Below, piece by piece: positions 33,901 to 44,812 of a stretch of DNA of 64,000 nucleotides. This DNA comes from Macrotrachela quadricornifera. Taxonomy: Eukaryota > Rotifera > Eurotatoria > Philodinida > Philodinidae. Every line of letters begins with the position of its first letter. The first letter of the stretch is position 1. The stretch is taken from assembly GCA_022393335.1 (NCBI GenBank), contig JAJEKB010020522.1, positions 377,653-441,652 on the forward strand, written 5' to 3'. Both the position numbers and the translations under genes were made by a program. The notes under the pieces were generated by a model, which was given only the letters and a program-made list of their open reading frames with translations, did not search any database and was not told where the DNA came from.

Positions 33901-36900
33901 ATTATATGGAAAAACCTTTGGATTTTCATATCCTCTTATATGGAGGGACTCTAAGTTTCTCAAGTACTATTGTAGAAGGTTAACCATCGGTCAGCACCGG
34001 GATGCAACAATGCTAATACTTCCAATGGTATTGGCAACATTAATAATGTGTAAAGAAAAAACAAAGTTAAGTCTTTTGAAAAACTCATGAAAGATTCGAA
34101 TTCGGCGACCCCGCCAAACATTGATCCAACTTTATGGAAAAAATCTTATTTTCGGAAAAAAGCCATTCCCTGACGAAAAATCAAGAACATAAAATTAATC
34201 TTAATACAGAAAAAGGTTCTCATAAAAAAGAAAAGCACCTGAATCAATACCAAAACTAGTATACAGCAAAAAATAATCACTATTAGAAAAGCTGTTAGCG
34301 CAATTCCTTCGAGATTGAAATGTGAAAAACGATATTACCGTTTTCGTTGTCGGCCGCAGACTGTGACGCTACTTTTGACTATCAACCACATTCTGTGGTA
34401 GTATTCGTCACGGTCTGTGAGGGAGTGGGTCCAAATTTCGACCCTTAAATACTTCAACACTCTCGTTAAGATCATGTTTGATAAAATTCTTAAACATCTA
34501 GTATTATAATAAGATGAAAGATGATAATGTAGGATATCTATCACGAACTGGTTTTAAATGTATAAGATCTTGTCCTTATTTTAAAAAAAGTCTAAAATAA
34601 TTAGATGAATTTGTTGATACTTTGCACTGGATTCATATTACTTTCATTCACAAAAATGATACAATACATTGATAAATCTTTTTTCTCAGTTTCAGCTTTT
34701 GCGCTCTTATACTGCGCCTTAGACAAACTCTAAAACACTTCTTTCTCTTTTTATATTAATTTAATATTCAACCTGATTTGTAGCGGCACCTAATCTTCGA
34801 ATGACTTCTATCTAACATTTCAACTAAAAATGGATCAGCCTCAATAGTTTAGCCTGGTCTGGTTATGAATCTTCTAGTCTGGAATATGCCAGGCCAAAAT
34901 ATACAAACTCGGCCTGCCCTGATAGCCTGGCCTGACAGACTTGCAGCTCTGGTATCTGAGGGTGCCTTCATATAATAGGAGATGAGAGTCTAAGGGAACC
35001 TTCATATAGTAGGACATCAGGATCTAAGGATACTTCCAGATTATAGGATTTGAGGACCCAAGGATATTTCCATGCAATAGGAGATAAGGACTTAAGAGTA
35101 CCCTCATATAATAGAAGATGGGGATCCAGGGTACTTACAGATAGTAGGACATGAGGATCTAAGGATACCTTCGAATAATAGGACTTGAGTACCCAAGGGT
35201 ATCTTCATATAATAGGATATGAGTGGCTAAGGGTTCCTCGATATAAGAGGACTTGAGGATCTAAGGGTATCTTCATATAGTAAGACATGAGGACTCAAGG
35301 ATATCTTCATACAGTAGGATTTACTATTGATCTGTTATTGATAACAATAATAAATAACAGAAATAGTTATTGTTATTAATAACAACCAATAACAATACCT
35401 TTTCACCCCTACTCTGAAATCTTTTGAAATCTTAAAATCTGCTATTTCTCCCTCGGAGAATATACTTCGAAAAAGAAAAGATCTAGCAAAAAAACTTAAA
35501 ATAGATTCAGTTTTAAATCTTTGTCTTTCTATAACTGATAATTTTCATTCTCGATCATTTATTTTTGATTGACGACAAGTAATGTAATCTACTCTGTAGA
35601 TCCCTTTTTTCGATAATATTAAAGCTTCTCTCATCTTTTCAGTAAAGAGAAGGTTTACCTCTTTATTGATTGGGCAAATGCTTATAAACAGGCGAAAAAG
35701 CTACATAATCCGAATATATTTCGTGAAAGATGCCCTAGTGGAGGTACTTTTACAACAGCAACAGCAGTAGCAACAGCAGCAGCAACAACAACAACAACAA
35801 CAACAGCCGAGAATACGTTTAAAGGATCAGTTGCAAAATTTGTAAACAATTTAAAAAAATATAACTATACAGATCAAGCTGTTGATAATGGTGTTAAAGA
35901 TTTATTTCAAATATTTAAATCTATGCCTGATCTAGAAGTAAGGAAAAACAATGACAAATGGTTTAAGTTTTTCTTATCTATTTCAGTGTTTCAAAAGTCT
36001 AGAAGAACAATTATCAAAACTTAAGGAACGAAAAGAATTTGTGAAAAGTTATTTACCTGAAAATGAAAAAATGGTATGTTTTATTTTCTTCTCAGGTGTT
36101 TGTTTCATAATTTCTGAGGAAAATAAATCTTTTAACATGAACATTTGACAATAGCATCTAATACAAACGCATCACAATATGAAAATACTACTATAAAAAA
36201 TCGAACTCTTCCTTTCTAGGATGATAATAATCAACGCTTTGTACTAATGCCACATCATTTGCAACTTATATGCTGTCGTTGTGATACATACGAATATCCA
36301 AATAAAGATCAATGCTTTCTATTTTCATCTTATCGTCCTAGTCGAAAGGAAGCAATCAAAAAAACATTGATGTATCAACGAATGGATAAGTATTATACGA
36401 TTTTGCTTCATGAACGAGTTACAACAGGACGAGAACGTGCAGCAAGAGAAAAGCAAGGCAAATCGACTGAAGAAACGATTGTGGTAGAAAAAGAAAAAGG
36501 TGTTGATGTGCATATAGGAGTTAAAATAACTGATACTATTAGAAAGGCTATTGACGCAGGTAGTCATTTTCGTATTATCCTAGTATCAGGAGATGCAGAT
36601 TTTAAGCCTGTTATTCAGTATGCTGTTGACAATGGTGTTCGAATAGAAGTCTGGGCTTGGGAAACAAATATTTCGGCAGTTCATACTGAGTTCTTGAAAA
36701 AAAAAGAAGAAGAAATCGGAGAAGACATACTTTTTTATCTGGATGATTACCTTTACCAAGTTGGCTTTGCAGCAGGTGTTTTACATAAATGGACAATAAA
36801 ATTTTATAAATTTTTTCGACCACACCCTTATGAAGGCACGGAAGAAGAACGTGAAGAGGCAGAGAAAAAGTATAACAGTGTTAGCCATTACACAATAGCT

Positions 36901-37317
36901 AAAATACTTCGCCGAGAGAATTCTGAAACCAATTTCAACACATCTGATTTTGTTATTCATTGGGGTAAACGTTCGTTTACCATTTCCTTCTTTCAAGAAG
37001 ATCAAAGAGAAAAATTCGAGACATTTCTAAAAACAAGCGACGAGCCGCTGGCGAAAACATTAAATACATTACATCATGTAAACAAAGAGTTCGTCAAGCA
37101 AGATAGAAAACCTCCAACAAATATTACGAACAATAATATGGGACAACTTGCTGTTACTGATAAAAAATCTAAATATAGTTTCTTCGAAATAAATACTGAC
37201 GATGAAAGTGATAGCGACGATGAGATTTTTTTTGAATCTGCATATGATGAAACAGATCTAGCTGCAAAAAATGATGATAAAAAGGATGTTGTTCAAGATT
37301 CTGTAAAAACCATATAA
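30968..37317 (+). CDS. NYN-domain (PIN-like) ribonuclease family protein
   Basis: Exons 30968-31014, 35643-35937, 35987-36073 and 36220-37317 join in phase to 508 residues. Exon 1 is inferred from ATG, the donor AG|GTAATA and matching phase; the 4.6 kb first intron is full of repeats. Exons 2-4 are firm. FIDWANA (residues 23-29), GVDV (238-241) and SGDADF (266-271) are the acidic motifs of NYN/PIN-like nuclease folds that bind metal and cut RNA. VEVWAW-like IEVWAWE follows at about 284. An Ala/Thr run (residues 51-70) interrupts the N-terminal part. The C-terminus is acidic (DDESDSDDE). An RNA-processing or RNA-silencing role is inferred from the family only. Confidence 0.75.
31095..33345. 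repeat. large inverted-repeat (foldback) structure inside the NYN intron
   Basis: Left arm about 31095-31600 and right arm about 32850-33345 are inverted: TATTAGAAGCCCCCGGGAGG against CACATTAGAAGCCTTCCCTC; TCGTTAAGAAGTGAAATCGG; ATGGCGAATTCGAAAATATT; TTGTCTATCTCACAACAATC; GTACTCGTTAATTCGATTCG. Identity is high in the middle blocks. The centre carries a TTAA-flanked MITE (31959-32666), so the structure is nested. No transposase frame seen. Confidence 0.75.
31959..32666. mobile_element. TTAA-flanked MITE
   Basis: 708 bp with inverted termini GGTCCCCCCGGGTCAAAAA (left) and, reverse-complemented, GGGCCC..CCCGGGTCAAAAA (right, with a longer C run). TTAA stands directly outside both ends (31955-31958, 32667-32670), a target site typical of piggyBac-type elements. 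No transposase; the minus-strand frame at 32132-32359 has no recognised domain. Confidence 0.7.
33440..33985. repeat. 34-bp minisatellite (about 16 copies)
   Basis: Units of 34 bp with the consensus CCTATTATATGAAGG followed by TACCCTTAGGTCCTCATCT, diverged by 10-25 %. The reverse-complement array lies at 34963-35335. Confidence 0.8.
34335..34425. repeat. small imperfect palindrome
   Basis: CAGACTGTGACG at 34351 is repeated inverted as CGTCACGGTCTG near 34420, with CCACATTCTGTGG in the middle. It resembles the GTGACGG blocks of the element at 27594-29248. Confidence 0.45.
34845..34957. repeat. GCCTGGCCTG-rich repeat, copy 1
   Basis: GC-rich patch with AGCCTGG, GCCAGGCC and GCCTGGCCTGA palindromes, ending GCAGCTCTG. 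The same patch recurs at 58856-58996 with the same end, so it is a dispersed repeat. It directly precedes the 34-bp array. Confidence 0.6.
34963..35335. repeat. 34-bp minisatellite, inverse orientation (11 copies)
   Basis: Eleven 34-bp units (CTTCATATAATAGGA, GATGAG, then TCTAAGGGTAT) are the reverse complement of the array at 33440-33985. Both arrays are flanked outside by GAAATCTTTTGAAAT, so the two arrays and the roughly 980-bp spacer form one large inverted arrangement. Confidence 0.8.
35340..35400. repeat. TTATTGTTATT palindromic cluster
   Basis: Clustered AATAACA/TGTTATT words, including GTTATTGATAACAATAA, form small overlapping palindromes. Non-coding. Confidence 0.45.
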
Positions 37318-38460
37318 TTAAAAAATGTCATTTTATTCTCAAGTTTTCTGTGAATTATGTTTTTTTTATAATTGCTAAAATCTTTTACAATTTTTTGTAA
37401 CACCTTAATTCTGAAATAAACTGAATATACTCTATCGCATTATTTTACATATAAATACCTGTTAGATACATTTTATTATAGGCGAAGAATTTTAGTGAAT
37501 ATAATAAAGTGTGTTCAATTTTTTTCCTACCATTTTAGGGTGTGGGTGTGAACAGCTGCCATAATCTAGATTTCACATACTGCCGGCCATCATCATATAG
37601 GTGATTAAAATGTTACTGTTATGAAATAAATTTATCTAGAAAATAAAAAAGTCGGTTAGTCATGGAGTTTAACATTGAAAGAATTGTATTTTTTGGCAAA
37701 TAGTTTATTCATTTGGTGAGACTAGGCATAACCCAAACTTAAACCCAAACCGTTTAAGAGTTTGGGTTTGGGTATACTCTGAAAAAAAGGAACTTGACAG
37801 AACTATTTTTATGAATTCTGCTGTTTGATACCGTACGGAGCTCTGTATGAATGGTTCTGTCTAAAAATTAGTTCTATGAGAAACTGAAAAAACCGTCTAC
37901 ATAAATATATATATAAATAGTTCCGCCCACCCAAAAATGTATCCTTGTTTTAGTCTATTGATATATATATCGACGAACAGTCAGTATCTTTTTTGTCTAA
38001 TTTCTTTTATTTTAGTTTATAAGTTTTTTAGCTAATCTCTTTTATTTCAAATTATATAGACTTTTACATTTTATATTTTTATTTTATATTATATGTTTTT
38101 TTAGTTAATTTTTTATTTTAGATTATGCATATTTTTGTTTTGTATTTAATTTTTGCTTTTTTATTTTAGGTTATTGATGTATAGATGAACGAACAGTAAG
38201 TGTTTCTTTTAATATAATTTATTTTTTCATTTTAGATTCTTATGATATATTGACAAACAGTAAGTATAATTTTTATATAATTTATTTTTTGTCTTTTAGA
38301 TTATTTACAAGAGCCATCCATGACACAGTAAAATCTAACAAAATCCTACGTGGGATCGTGTATGACACTGGTAACATTAGCTGCAATCGTATGAAAAAAT
38401 CGTGATGTCTGATCAAAAGATCTTAGACCTGATCTTTTGACTTGGAAAGCGATCGAATTC
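37318..38460. other. intergenic; small palindromes
   Basis: About 1.1 kb downstream of the NYN gene. AACCCAAACTTAAACCCAAA and its inverse GTTTGGGTTTGGGT form a palindrome near 37725-37770. TATACTCTGAAAAAAAGGAA plus GACAGAAC at about 37770-37805 resembles the terminal repeat of the element at 50346-53487. Three TAGATTCTTATGATATATTGAC-like degenerate units occur at about 37960-38300. No gene. Confidence 0.4.
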
Positions 38461-39475
38461 ATAGTTCCGTATTTGGCTAGAATACGGTCGTTTCGGCCGT
38501 ATACGGTGTCCGTAATGCTTGGCCTGCTAGGTTATCCTCTCGATTTAATAAAACTTGTCATACGATTTCTTCTCTAGTTACTGATAATAGATGATTTTGA
38601 TTGTTGCTCTCAACTGCATTTAATTGTGACTAAAACGAGAGAAAATTCAAAGAGATATTGATATTGGATAAAATAACTATAATTACCCCAATTTCTTTGA
38701 TTCGATTTAAAACATCATTAATGTTCGGTTCATTCCATAGTTGTATTGACAGCTACGAAAAAAATCTTCAAAATTTCAATAATTCTTGTTTTAGAGATAA
38801 ATATTCAAAGAGAAAAAAACAATTGATTAGTGTACGTTTGTAGCTTCGGTTATTAATCGTTTATCATCCATCGATATTCTAGAAACAAATACATTTTTTT
38901 TTATATTGATCTTTATATCACTTGTAATATATTATCTTCTTACATCATTGCTATTAATAAAATGAGAATAGTTTAACCTAACCACGATCTCCAACAGCGA
39001 ACATAAAACTTTACCAGAAAGCTTTAAAAATGATGCAAAAAATCTAAAACATAAATTTCAGACAATCTATAAGCAATGATAAATATGATTTATTCAAGAG
39101 TTAAATTCAAGTAAAAAGTGTTAGACAACGTTTTATCTCGATTATTATTTGAAATATGATAACAAAAAAGAAAAGAGATTAACGAATGGAACATCTCGAT
39201 CTATGATAGGGAAGACATATTTAATTTAGTTTGAAATAATCTTCGATGAAAATTCAGACAACACTTGTATTTTTTTTTGTTGATATTCATATACTAAAAG
39301 TAGACCACTTAATTCAATTTGTAAAAGGTTCTATTCCAAATGTTCACTTCCAGTTTGAATATACATTGAACTCTTCTGAAAAAATGAAAAGAATTTCCGA
39401 AATTAATCAGTTTTCAATCAAATGATTCGTAACAAATTGTTAACATAATTCATCCCAGGTCGAGTGTTACAAACT
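38461..39475. other. gene-free, AT-rich
   Basis: A CG-rich patch at 38465-38520 (AATACGGTCGTTTCGGCCGT) resembles the cluster at 39480-39640. Otherwise AT-rich with no gene recognised. Confidence 0.4.
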
Positions 39476-39479
39476 TCGT

Positions 39480-39640
39480 AAAAGGTCGTATACGACCGTA
39501 TACGGAGTAAAACGGATCAAAACGGAGATTGTACACGGTTTTCGTTTACGGAGACAGTAAACGACCGTTATTTTGTCCGTGTATCGCCGTATTTCTCCGT
39601 ATACGACACGGAAATATACGATCGTAATACGGTCACATGT
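39480..39640. repeat. cluster of CCGTATACGG-type palindromic motifs
   Basis: In 160 bp the words CGTATACG, ACGGTCGT, CCGTAT, ACGGAG and TACGG occur more than a dozen times in both orientations, making this the most CpG-dense spot of the region. A smaller cluster lies at 38465-38520. The layout resembles subterminal repeat clusters of some DNA transposons. No coding content. Confidence 0.55.
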
Positions 39641-39648
39641 AAATTGTG

Positions 39649-39740
39649 AGTAGTGTCACATATTCAGGATTCTGGAGACGCCACACCCAAATTCGAGAGA
39701 TGCGGTGGCATCTCCAAAATCCTGGATATGTGACACTACT
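39649..39740. repeat. 36-bp-arm hairpin
   Basis: Arms 39649-39684 and 39705-39740 are inverted copies with three mismatches (AGTAGTGTCACATAT, then CAGGAT, then GGAGAyGCCAC), with a 20-base loop. It is a strong candidate for a folded RNA or a short MITE. Confidence 0.7.
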
Positions 39741-40019
39741 GTTAAAAAAATACTAAGTATGCAGTCGTGACTATCTATGTGAATATCAATCTAAAAAATT
39801 TCCTTCAATTATATATGTTGGTTCAAGTATTTCTTCATAACCTTAGATATTTGATACTGTACTTTTGCTTCGTTTTTTGTTTAAGTTGAAAGTACATGTT
39901 TTGTAAAGATTTTATTAGGAATCTTTGGAAAAAAGAATGTAAATCAAACGCATAGAAGTAACGAAAATAAATTAAACTGTTAACAGTCATTGTGTTTAAG
40001 AGCGCTAGGACAGAATGTC

Positions 40020-40242
40020 GCAAGACAAATCGTCGCGAACAAATCGTTGCATGGACAAAACTTAATTAGTAGCACCGTCGGCTTCAGTTCTTTCAAGTTA
40101 CTTCATAGCAGGAAACAAATGATTTTTTTGTTCATTTATACTTTATTTCAGAAAAATATTTTCTGAGAAATAACAATGTAGCGTTATGAAATATTGTATT
40201 TTATTATTGCAGCAATTTGTTCATGCAACGATTTGTCCGGTC
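40020..40242. repeat. short TIR element (MITE candidate)
   Basis: AACAAATCGTTGCATGGACA at about 40038 is repeated inverted as TGTTCATGCAACGATTTGTC at 40216, and the outer CGCAAGACAAATCG block adds to it. The 220-bp unit has no coding content. Confidence 0.5.
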
Positions 40243-42407
40243 ACCGAAGAGCTATACGTAGAAAAACAACGAAGAAAATCAATAAATAGCAGATGGGGCA
40301 GAATAAATTGGACTGTTTGTATTTTGAATGTTTTTCTACTATTTTTCGTTAGATCAAGACATAATTTTTTATCAAAAGATGGCTCTTGGAATTCTTTTCA
40401 AATTCAAATATGAATGGAACAGAAATGGTTGCAGATATATTCGAAAAAAGATAAAATATAATTGCACGTACAATTCGTTAGTTCGTTACCAATTTTCCAG
40501 TTTATGAATTTAAAGATTTAAGTAGTACGGCCTACTTCTACAGAACAATTGAAGATAAGGGTAAAACTCTGTAAGAGAAAACGTCAGCAAGAAACTATAC
40601 GAGGAGGAGACCATTAAAGAGAGAAAATTCGTTGAGGGAGGCAAAATTCACCAGGAGCATAAAATATTTGAAATCTTTATATCTGCTTGTTTCTCAGGAT
40701 TTCTTGCCGTATTTTTTATACAAACAAGACCACATACCGTTAAGATTTGTGGAGAATGTAGTCGTGAGTAGATGTATCGTGCATATAGATGCACATGTGA
40801 ATCTGCATGCAAATGAGGAAGCGGCTAATGATCACTTCTTCAATCGCCCCCCACCCCCACACACAAAACTTCAACCAACACATTTACAACCTTACCTCTT
40901 TCCATACTTTTATCAGCATAGAAAGGTTTGGTGGTCCTATTTTAAATAGAAATAAGTTGAAATGGAAACCTATTAGAGAAATTCAGAATCCAGTAATCTT
41001 TTCTCAATTTTACTCTTTACAGTACAAGATTGTCTTATAAATATTTTTCTGCAAAAGATTTTCCATGAAAAGAACTAAATCTGTATTTTGCATGTCTTTT
41101 TGATCATATTTTCAGAATTCTTCAGAAAATTTTTTCGATGCATTGATAGGACAAAATTGTTTTCCCTATACTGCATTTTCCAAATACAAAACCCGATTCT
41201 TCTATTTTAGATTTCAGATCTTATCGTTCCTGGTAGTCTTCAATTATAATGGGGTCTACTATTATGAAAGGATCTTTTATTATGATGAGGAGTTTACAGA
41301 CTAGATTCAGTCTGTAAGAAGCATGCATCAGTTCGATCTAGTCGGCAGTGACGTAGTTTTGACATTTTTCATTGTAATCAATATAGCAGAACATCATAAA
41401 CAAGACGACCAATACATATAACTAGTAATATAGCAATTTCTCTAAATAATTACTTAAATATGAACTTGTTTCATCTCAATTCAAGAACAAGACTGTCATG
41501 GAAAAGTATCATAGTAACGAAATTTGATTGATCTTTCAAAAATATCATATGATTATCTTGAATAATTCTATCTTACAATGCTCAATAGTACACGAAGATC
41601 ATTTTAGAAGAAAATTTTTCTCTTTTCAGAGTCCCGTGGACAGAAATGTATGTAGATTTGTAGAATGAAAGCTGCTCGACAAATTTTTTAATACAATGTT
41701 GTTTGATATTTGTCACTTAAGGCACAGCAGGTTAGACGAACGAAATACGGTTTTAGAATCAGTTTTTCATGTGCTATTTGCCTATATATAAATGTAAACC
41801 TTTTGTTTCTATTATAATAAAAATATTCTCAAATTTATGAACACTATACATTCATAGCTTCAATATTTCTCAATTAAATGTTTCTCTTCTCATAAAAAAG
41901 ATCTAAAACGAATCTTTTACGAGCAATCTTAAGTTATCGGCGATACTCTACAAGAATATCGTGTTAAAATTCAATTCAGAAGAAGTCATGTAAATTGTGT
42001 GGCAACTGATGAAAAGTATTATCTACACTCATTCATATTAATGATCGAAATTTATGTGAAAATCATACAAAAACCAATAAACAAATTCAACCTGAGCTTA
42101 CATGGAATTGTGTTTATCATTTAATGTTATCATTAATCTCATATTGATTCAATTTAAGTGAGTTATCTAATAGTCAAAAATGACTGTAACTAGCATCTAT
42201 ATAAAAAGTGCCTGAATTTATGTTAAAAAAAATGAAGAATTCCAATCGATTGATCATCAAGACTTACTCATTGTGTGAAAAAAAAATATCAACAGAAAAA
42301 TAAATATATTATATGGCAATCGCTAATTTGAAGTTAAACAATTTAAATATTGAGTAAATTATTTTATTTAAAAAACTTTGATTGTAAAGTTAAGATTTCT
42401 TTTAACT
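40243..42407. other. gene-free stretch
   Basis: About 2.2 kb with only short chance frames, including one over a C-rich patch at 40845-40865. I see no domain, repeat family or splice pattern that supports a gene. Confidence 0.4.
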
Positions 42408-42694
42408 CTAATATTGTTCAATTTGGTAATATATCCAATTTTGTATAGAAACAGAGTCTTTCTTTATCAAATGTAAAATAATTTGTTTATTGCGATTAAT
42501 AGGTCCAAAATTAAACGTATAGTAAGGACTATCTTTGCGACACTCTTTAGATCGATTATTTGTGGTACTTACAATGACATTTCGTCTACTAGTGTTCACT
42601 GATTCAATATTATAATGATAAACATTATCAAAATCAGTATCCGATTTATAAAAGCAACCAAGTCTATTAATATTAAAAGCATTAAGAGATGTTA
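42408..42694 (-). pseudogene. WSC-like domain fragment, copy 1
   Basis: A minus-strand frame without a start ATG reads LNAFNINRLGCFYKS, then SVNTSRRNVIVSTTNNRSKE, CRKDSPYYTFNFG and on to a stop. The LGCF opening and the later EC...Y.F.FG block follow the order of WSC-type carbohydrate-binding modules, but most of the expected cysteines are absent. The sequence at 59615-59809 is a paralogous copy. Probably an exon or decayed fragment of an extracellular protein. Confidence 0.4.
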
Positions 42695-42714
42695 ATTAAA
42701 TACTACATTAATTA

Positions 42715-43465
42715 AAGAAAACACGTAGATTATATCTGGGGCAACCGAAAAGTCGAACGGTGAAAGAAAAAAGTGTCTATCTTGATTAGAAAATGAGTTG
42801 ATGTATTTTCAATGAGATGCACTCGATTCGTCGGTATGTTAACAGAAATGAATTTGTTTAATGATAAAGATATGCATTGGCCGATCAAAAACTAGTGTCC
42901 TAGAATCAGTTTTTAATGCTGAATTAGGAAAAAAACTTTCAAAGCTTTAATAAATTTTTTCGAAACCATATCATCCAAATCCTAGTAGAAAACCTGTTTT
43001 TTTTGAAATTCTCGATTTTTGTAGTATTTTTCAATTTTCGACATCAAGATCACTTTTTATCTCAATGAATTATACATATTTGGATTCAGTGCATCAAATT
43101 GCATCGGATTCCATAAAAGAATCAGGAAAAAAAATTTGCCCGAATTTTGCGTTAGCCCAATCTTACATCTGAAAAATGTGTGCATTTTAAAGGTTTTATA
43201 AAGAGCTTAAATTTGTTATGCTCGTATCTCTCCAACGTAAGATCAAAAGACCCTGATATTTTTTGTTGTATACATAACTTGTAGGAGTCTGTCAAATGAG
43301 ATATAAATGAGACGATTTAGAGAACTGATGTGTAAAAGTGTTTGACATCCCATGGAACTATTCTGCTACCATTTTATTTAAAAAGAAATCATTTACGAAG
43401 AAATATTATGAAATCACACTACAAATGCATTAAATTTTGAATTGCTACTAGAATAAATGATATCA
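42715..43465. other. intergenic, no gene seen
   Basis: About 750 bases, AT-rich, nothing recognised. Confidence 0.4.
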
Positions 43466-44812
43466 TTAGATAACTTCATGGAAAAAACTTTCATATGTAA
43501 GCTCGGGATTATTGCAAACAGGATGAACTTGGATTGTGCCACCAAGATAGTTACATAAGCACCATTCTTCTCTTTTTTCTGTCTTCACATCAATATGTGC
43601 CAAATACGAAAGTCGTTGTGCCTTATTTTTGTCATATTTGAAAAGAGCCAAATTAGGATTATCACGCTCACAATCATAACTTGTACTTAAAGTTTTGAAT
43701 TTGCGGGAAGCACCTTAAAAATGGAAAAATAATCAGCATCCGAAAATTCAAAGACATTATTGGTTTTTTTCTCATCAGTTAACAAAAGTGCGGTTTAGTG
43801 AATCCTGATAGATAGCAAAAATCCGAGTCTAAAGTCTCTATCAAACTAACATAAAAGGACATTATCAAAAGCTTTTAGATGTTATATTATCTCAGAATAG
43901 AGAGATAACTTTGAATCAATCAATTTATTGTTGCAAAGCTCATATCTTTCTGTTCTTTCGGTAAAATTTTCATTACAGACCTTCGTATTTTCATGAATTT
44001 GAGTCAATCTTCAGTAGCCGATCGACCTCCATATCGAAACTTGTCTCGCATGCAACTCATAACTCGAACTAGATTCAACCGTTTACGCTCAATATTGGAT
44101 TACATTATGATATACTAAGCTCAATGTTACCCCAAAATTTACTGGTTTGGTGCTACACAGAAAAGTAAAGAAAAGCGATGAAAATACTTTCAAAACATAG
44201 TATATATCTCACGGATTCACTCATGAAATATTTGAAATGACGACTATATCTATAGTTTTCCTCTTGAACCTTGTATGACACTCGAATAAAGCTTTTCTTT
44301 TAATGCCGAAAAGCCTGTCGTTAATATCGAACTAAGAAAAGCAAAAGAACATGATTATCTTACTGCGGGTGCTATTTAAGTCATCATCTAGTGTCATAGT
44401 TTCCATCTTGGTATGAATACACTGATTGCTTTCAACATGCCAAATTATACCTGGATTACCCACAAGGACAAAAAGTGATCTATTGCTTCGACATTCAGCT
44501 GCTACATCTTCTGGTAAGACAGCACCAAATATGATGAATTCTAAATATGTAACCATGTATCTGTGTTGTCTCGATCATACGAGAAGCAGACAACTACTTA
44601 CTGAGCGAATTATTCCATATTGTAACTTCTAGGGATGTCTTTGGATTATGCGGCGGCACCATAGCTATAGCACATGTTGTATTTTGCAAATGTGCACCTT
44701 TCGCCCATCGAAATTTATGAATTTCTTCATTGCCAGCATCTTTGTATGGCATTAAATCCACGACAGTGGGAAACACAATAAGTAAGAAAAATATGCAATT
44801 GAACATGCCCAT
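43466..44812 (-). CDS. secreted orphan protein (three exons)
   Basis: Exons 44602-44812, 44364-44540 and 43466-43713 join in phase to 211 residues; all junctions are GT..AG. Residues 1-20 are a signal peptide (CIFFLLIVFPTVVDLMP). The mature part has six or so cysteines (TTCAIA, AECRSN, NQCIH, YDCER, CLCNY, VCNN), suggesting disulfide bonds, and NxT/S sites. I recognise no family. The second intron is 650 nt, unusually long here, and could hide an exon. Expected extracellular; role unknown. Confidence 0.7.

Noticed and set aside
33440..33985. 34-bp units considered as a CRISPR array
   Set aside because: They are directly abutting diverged units with no spacers.
40632..40949. 105-codon + strand frame with Pro-rich patch
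   Set aside because: No domain, signal peptide or splice support; the Pro run comes from a C-rich simple sequence.
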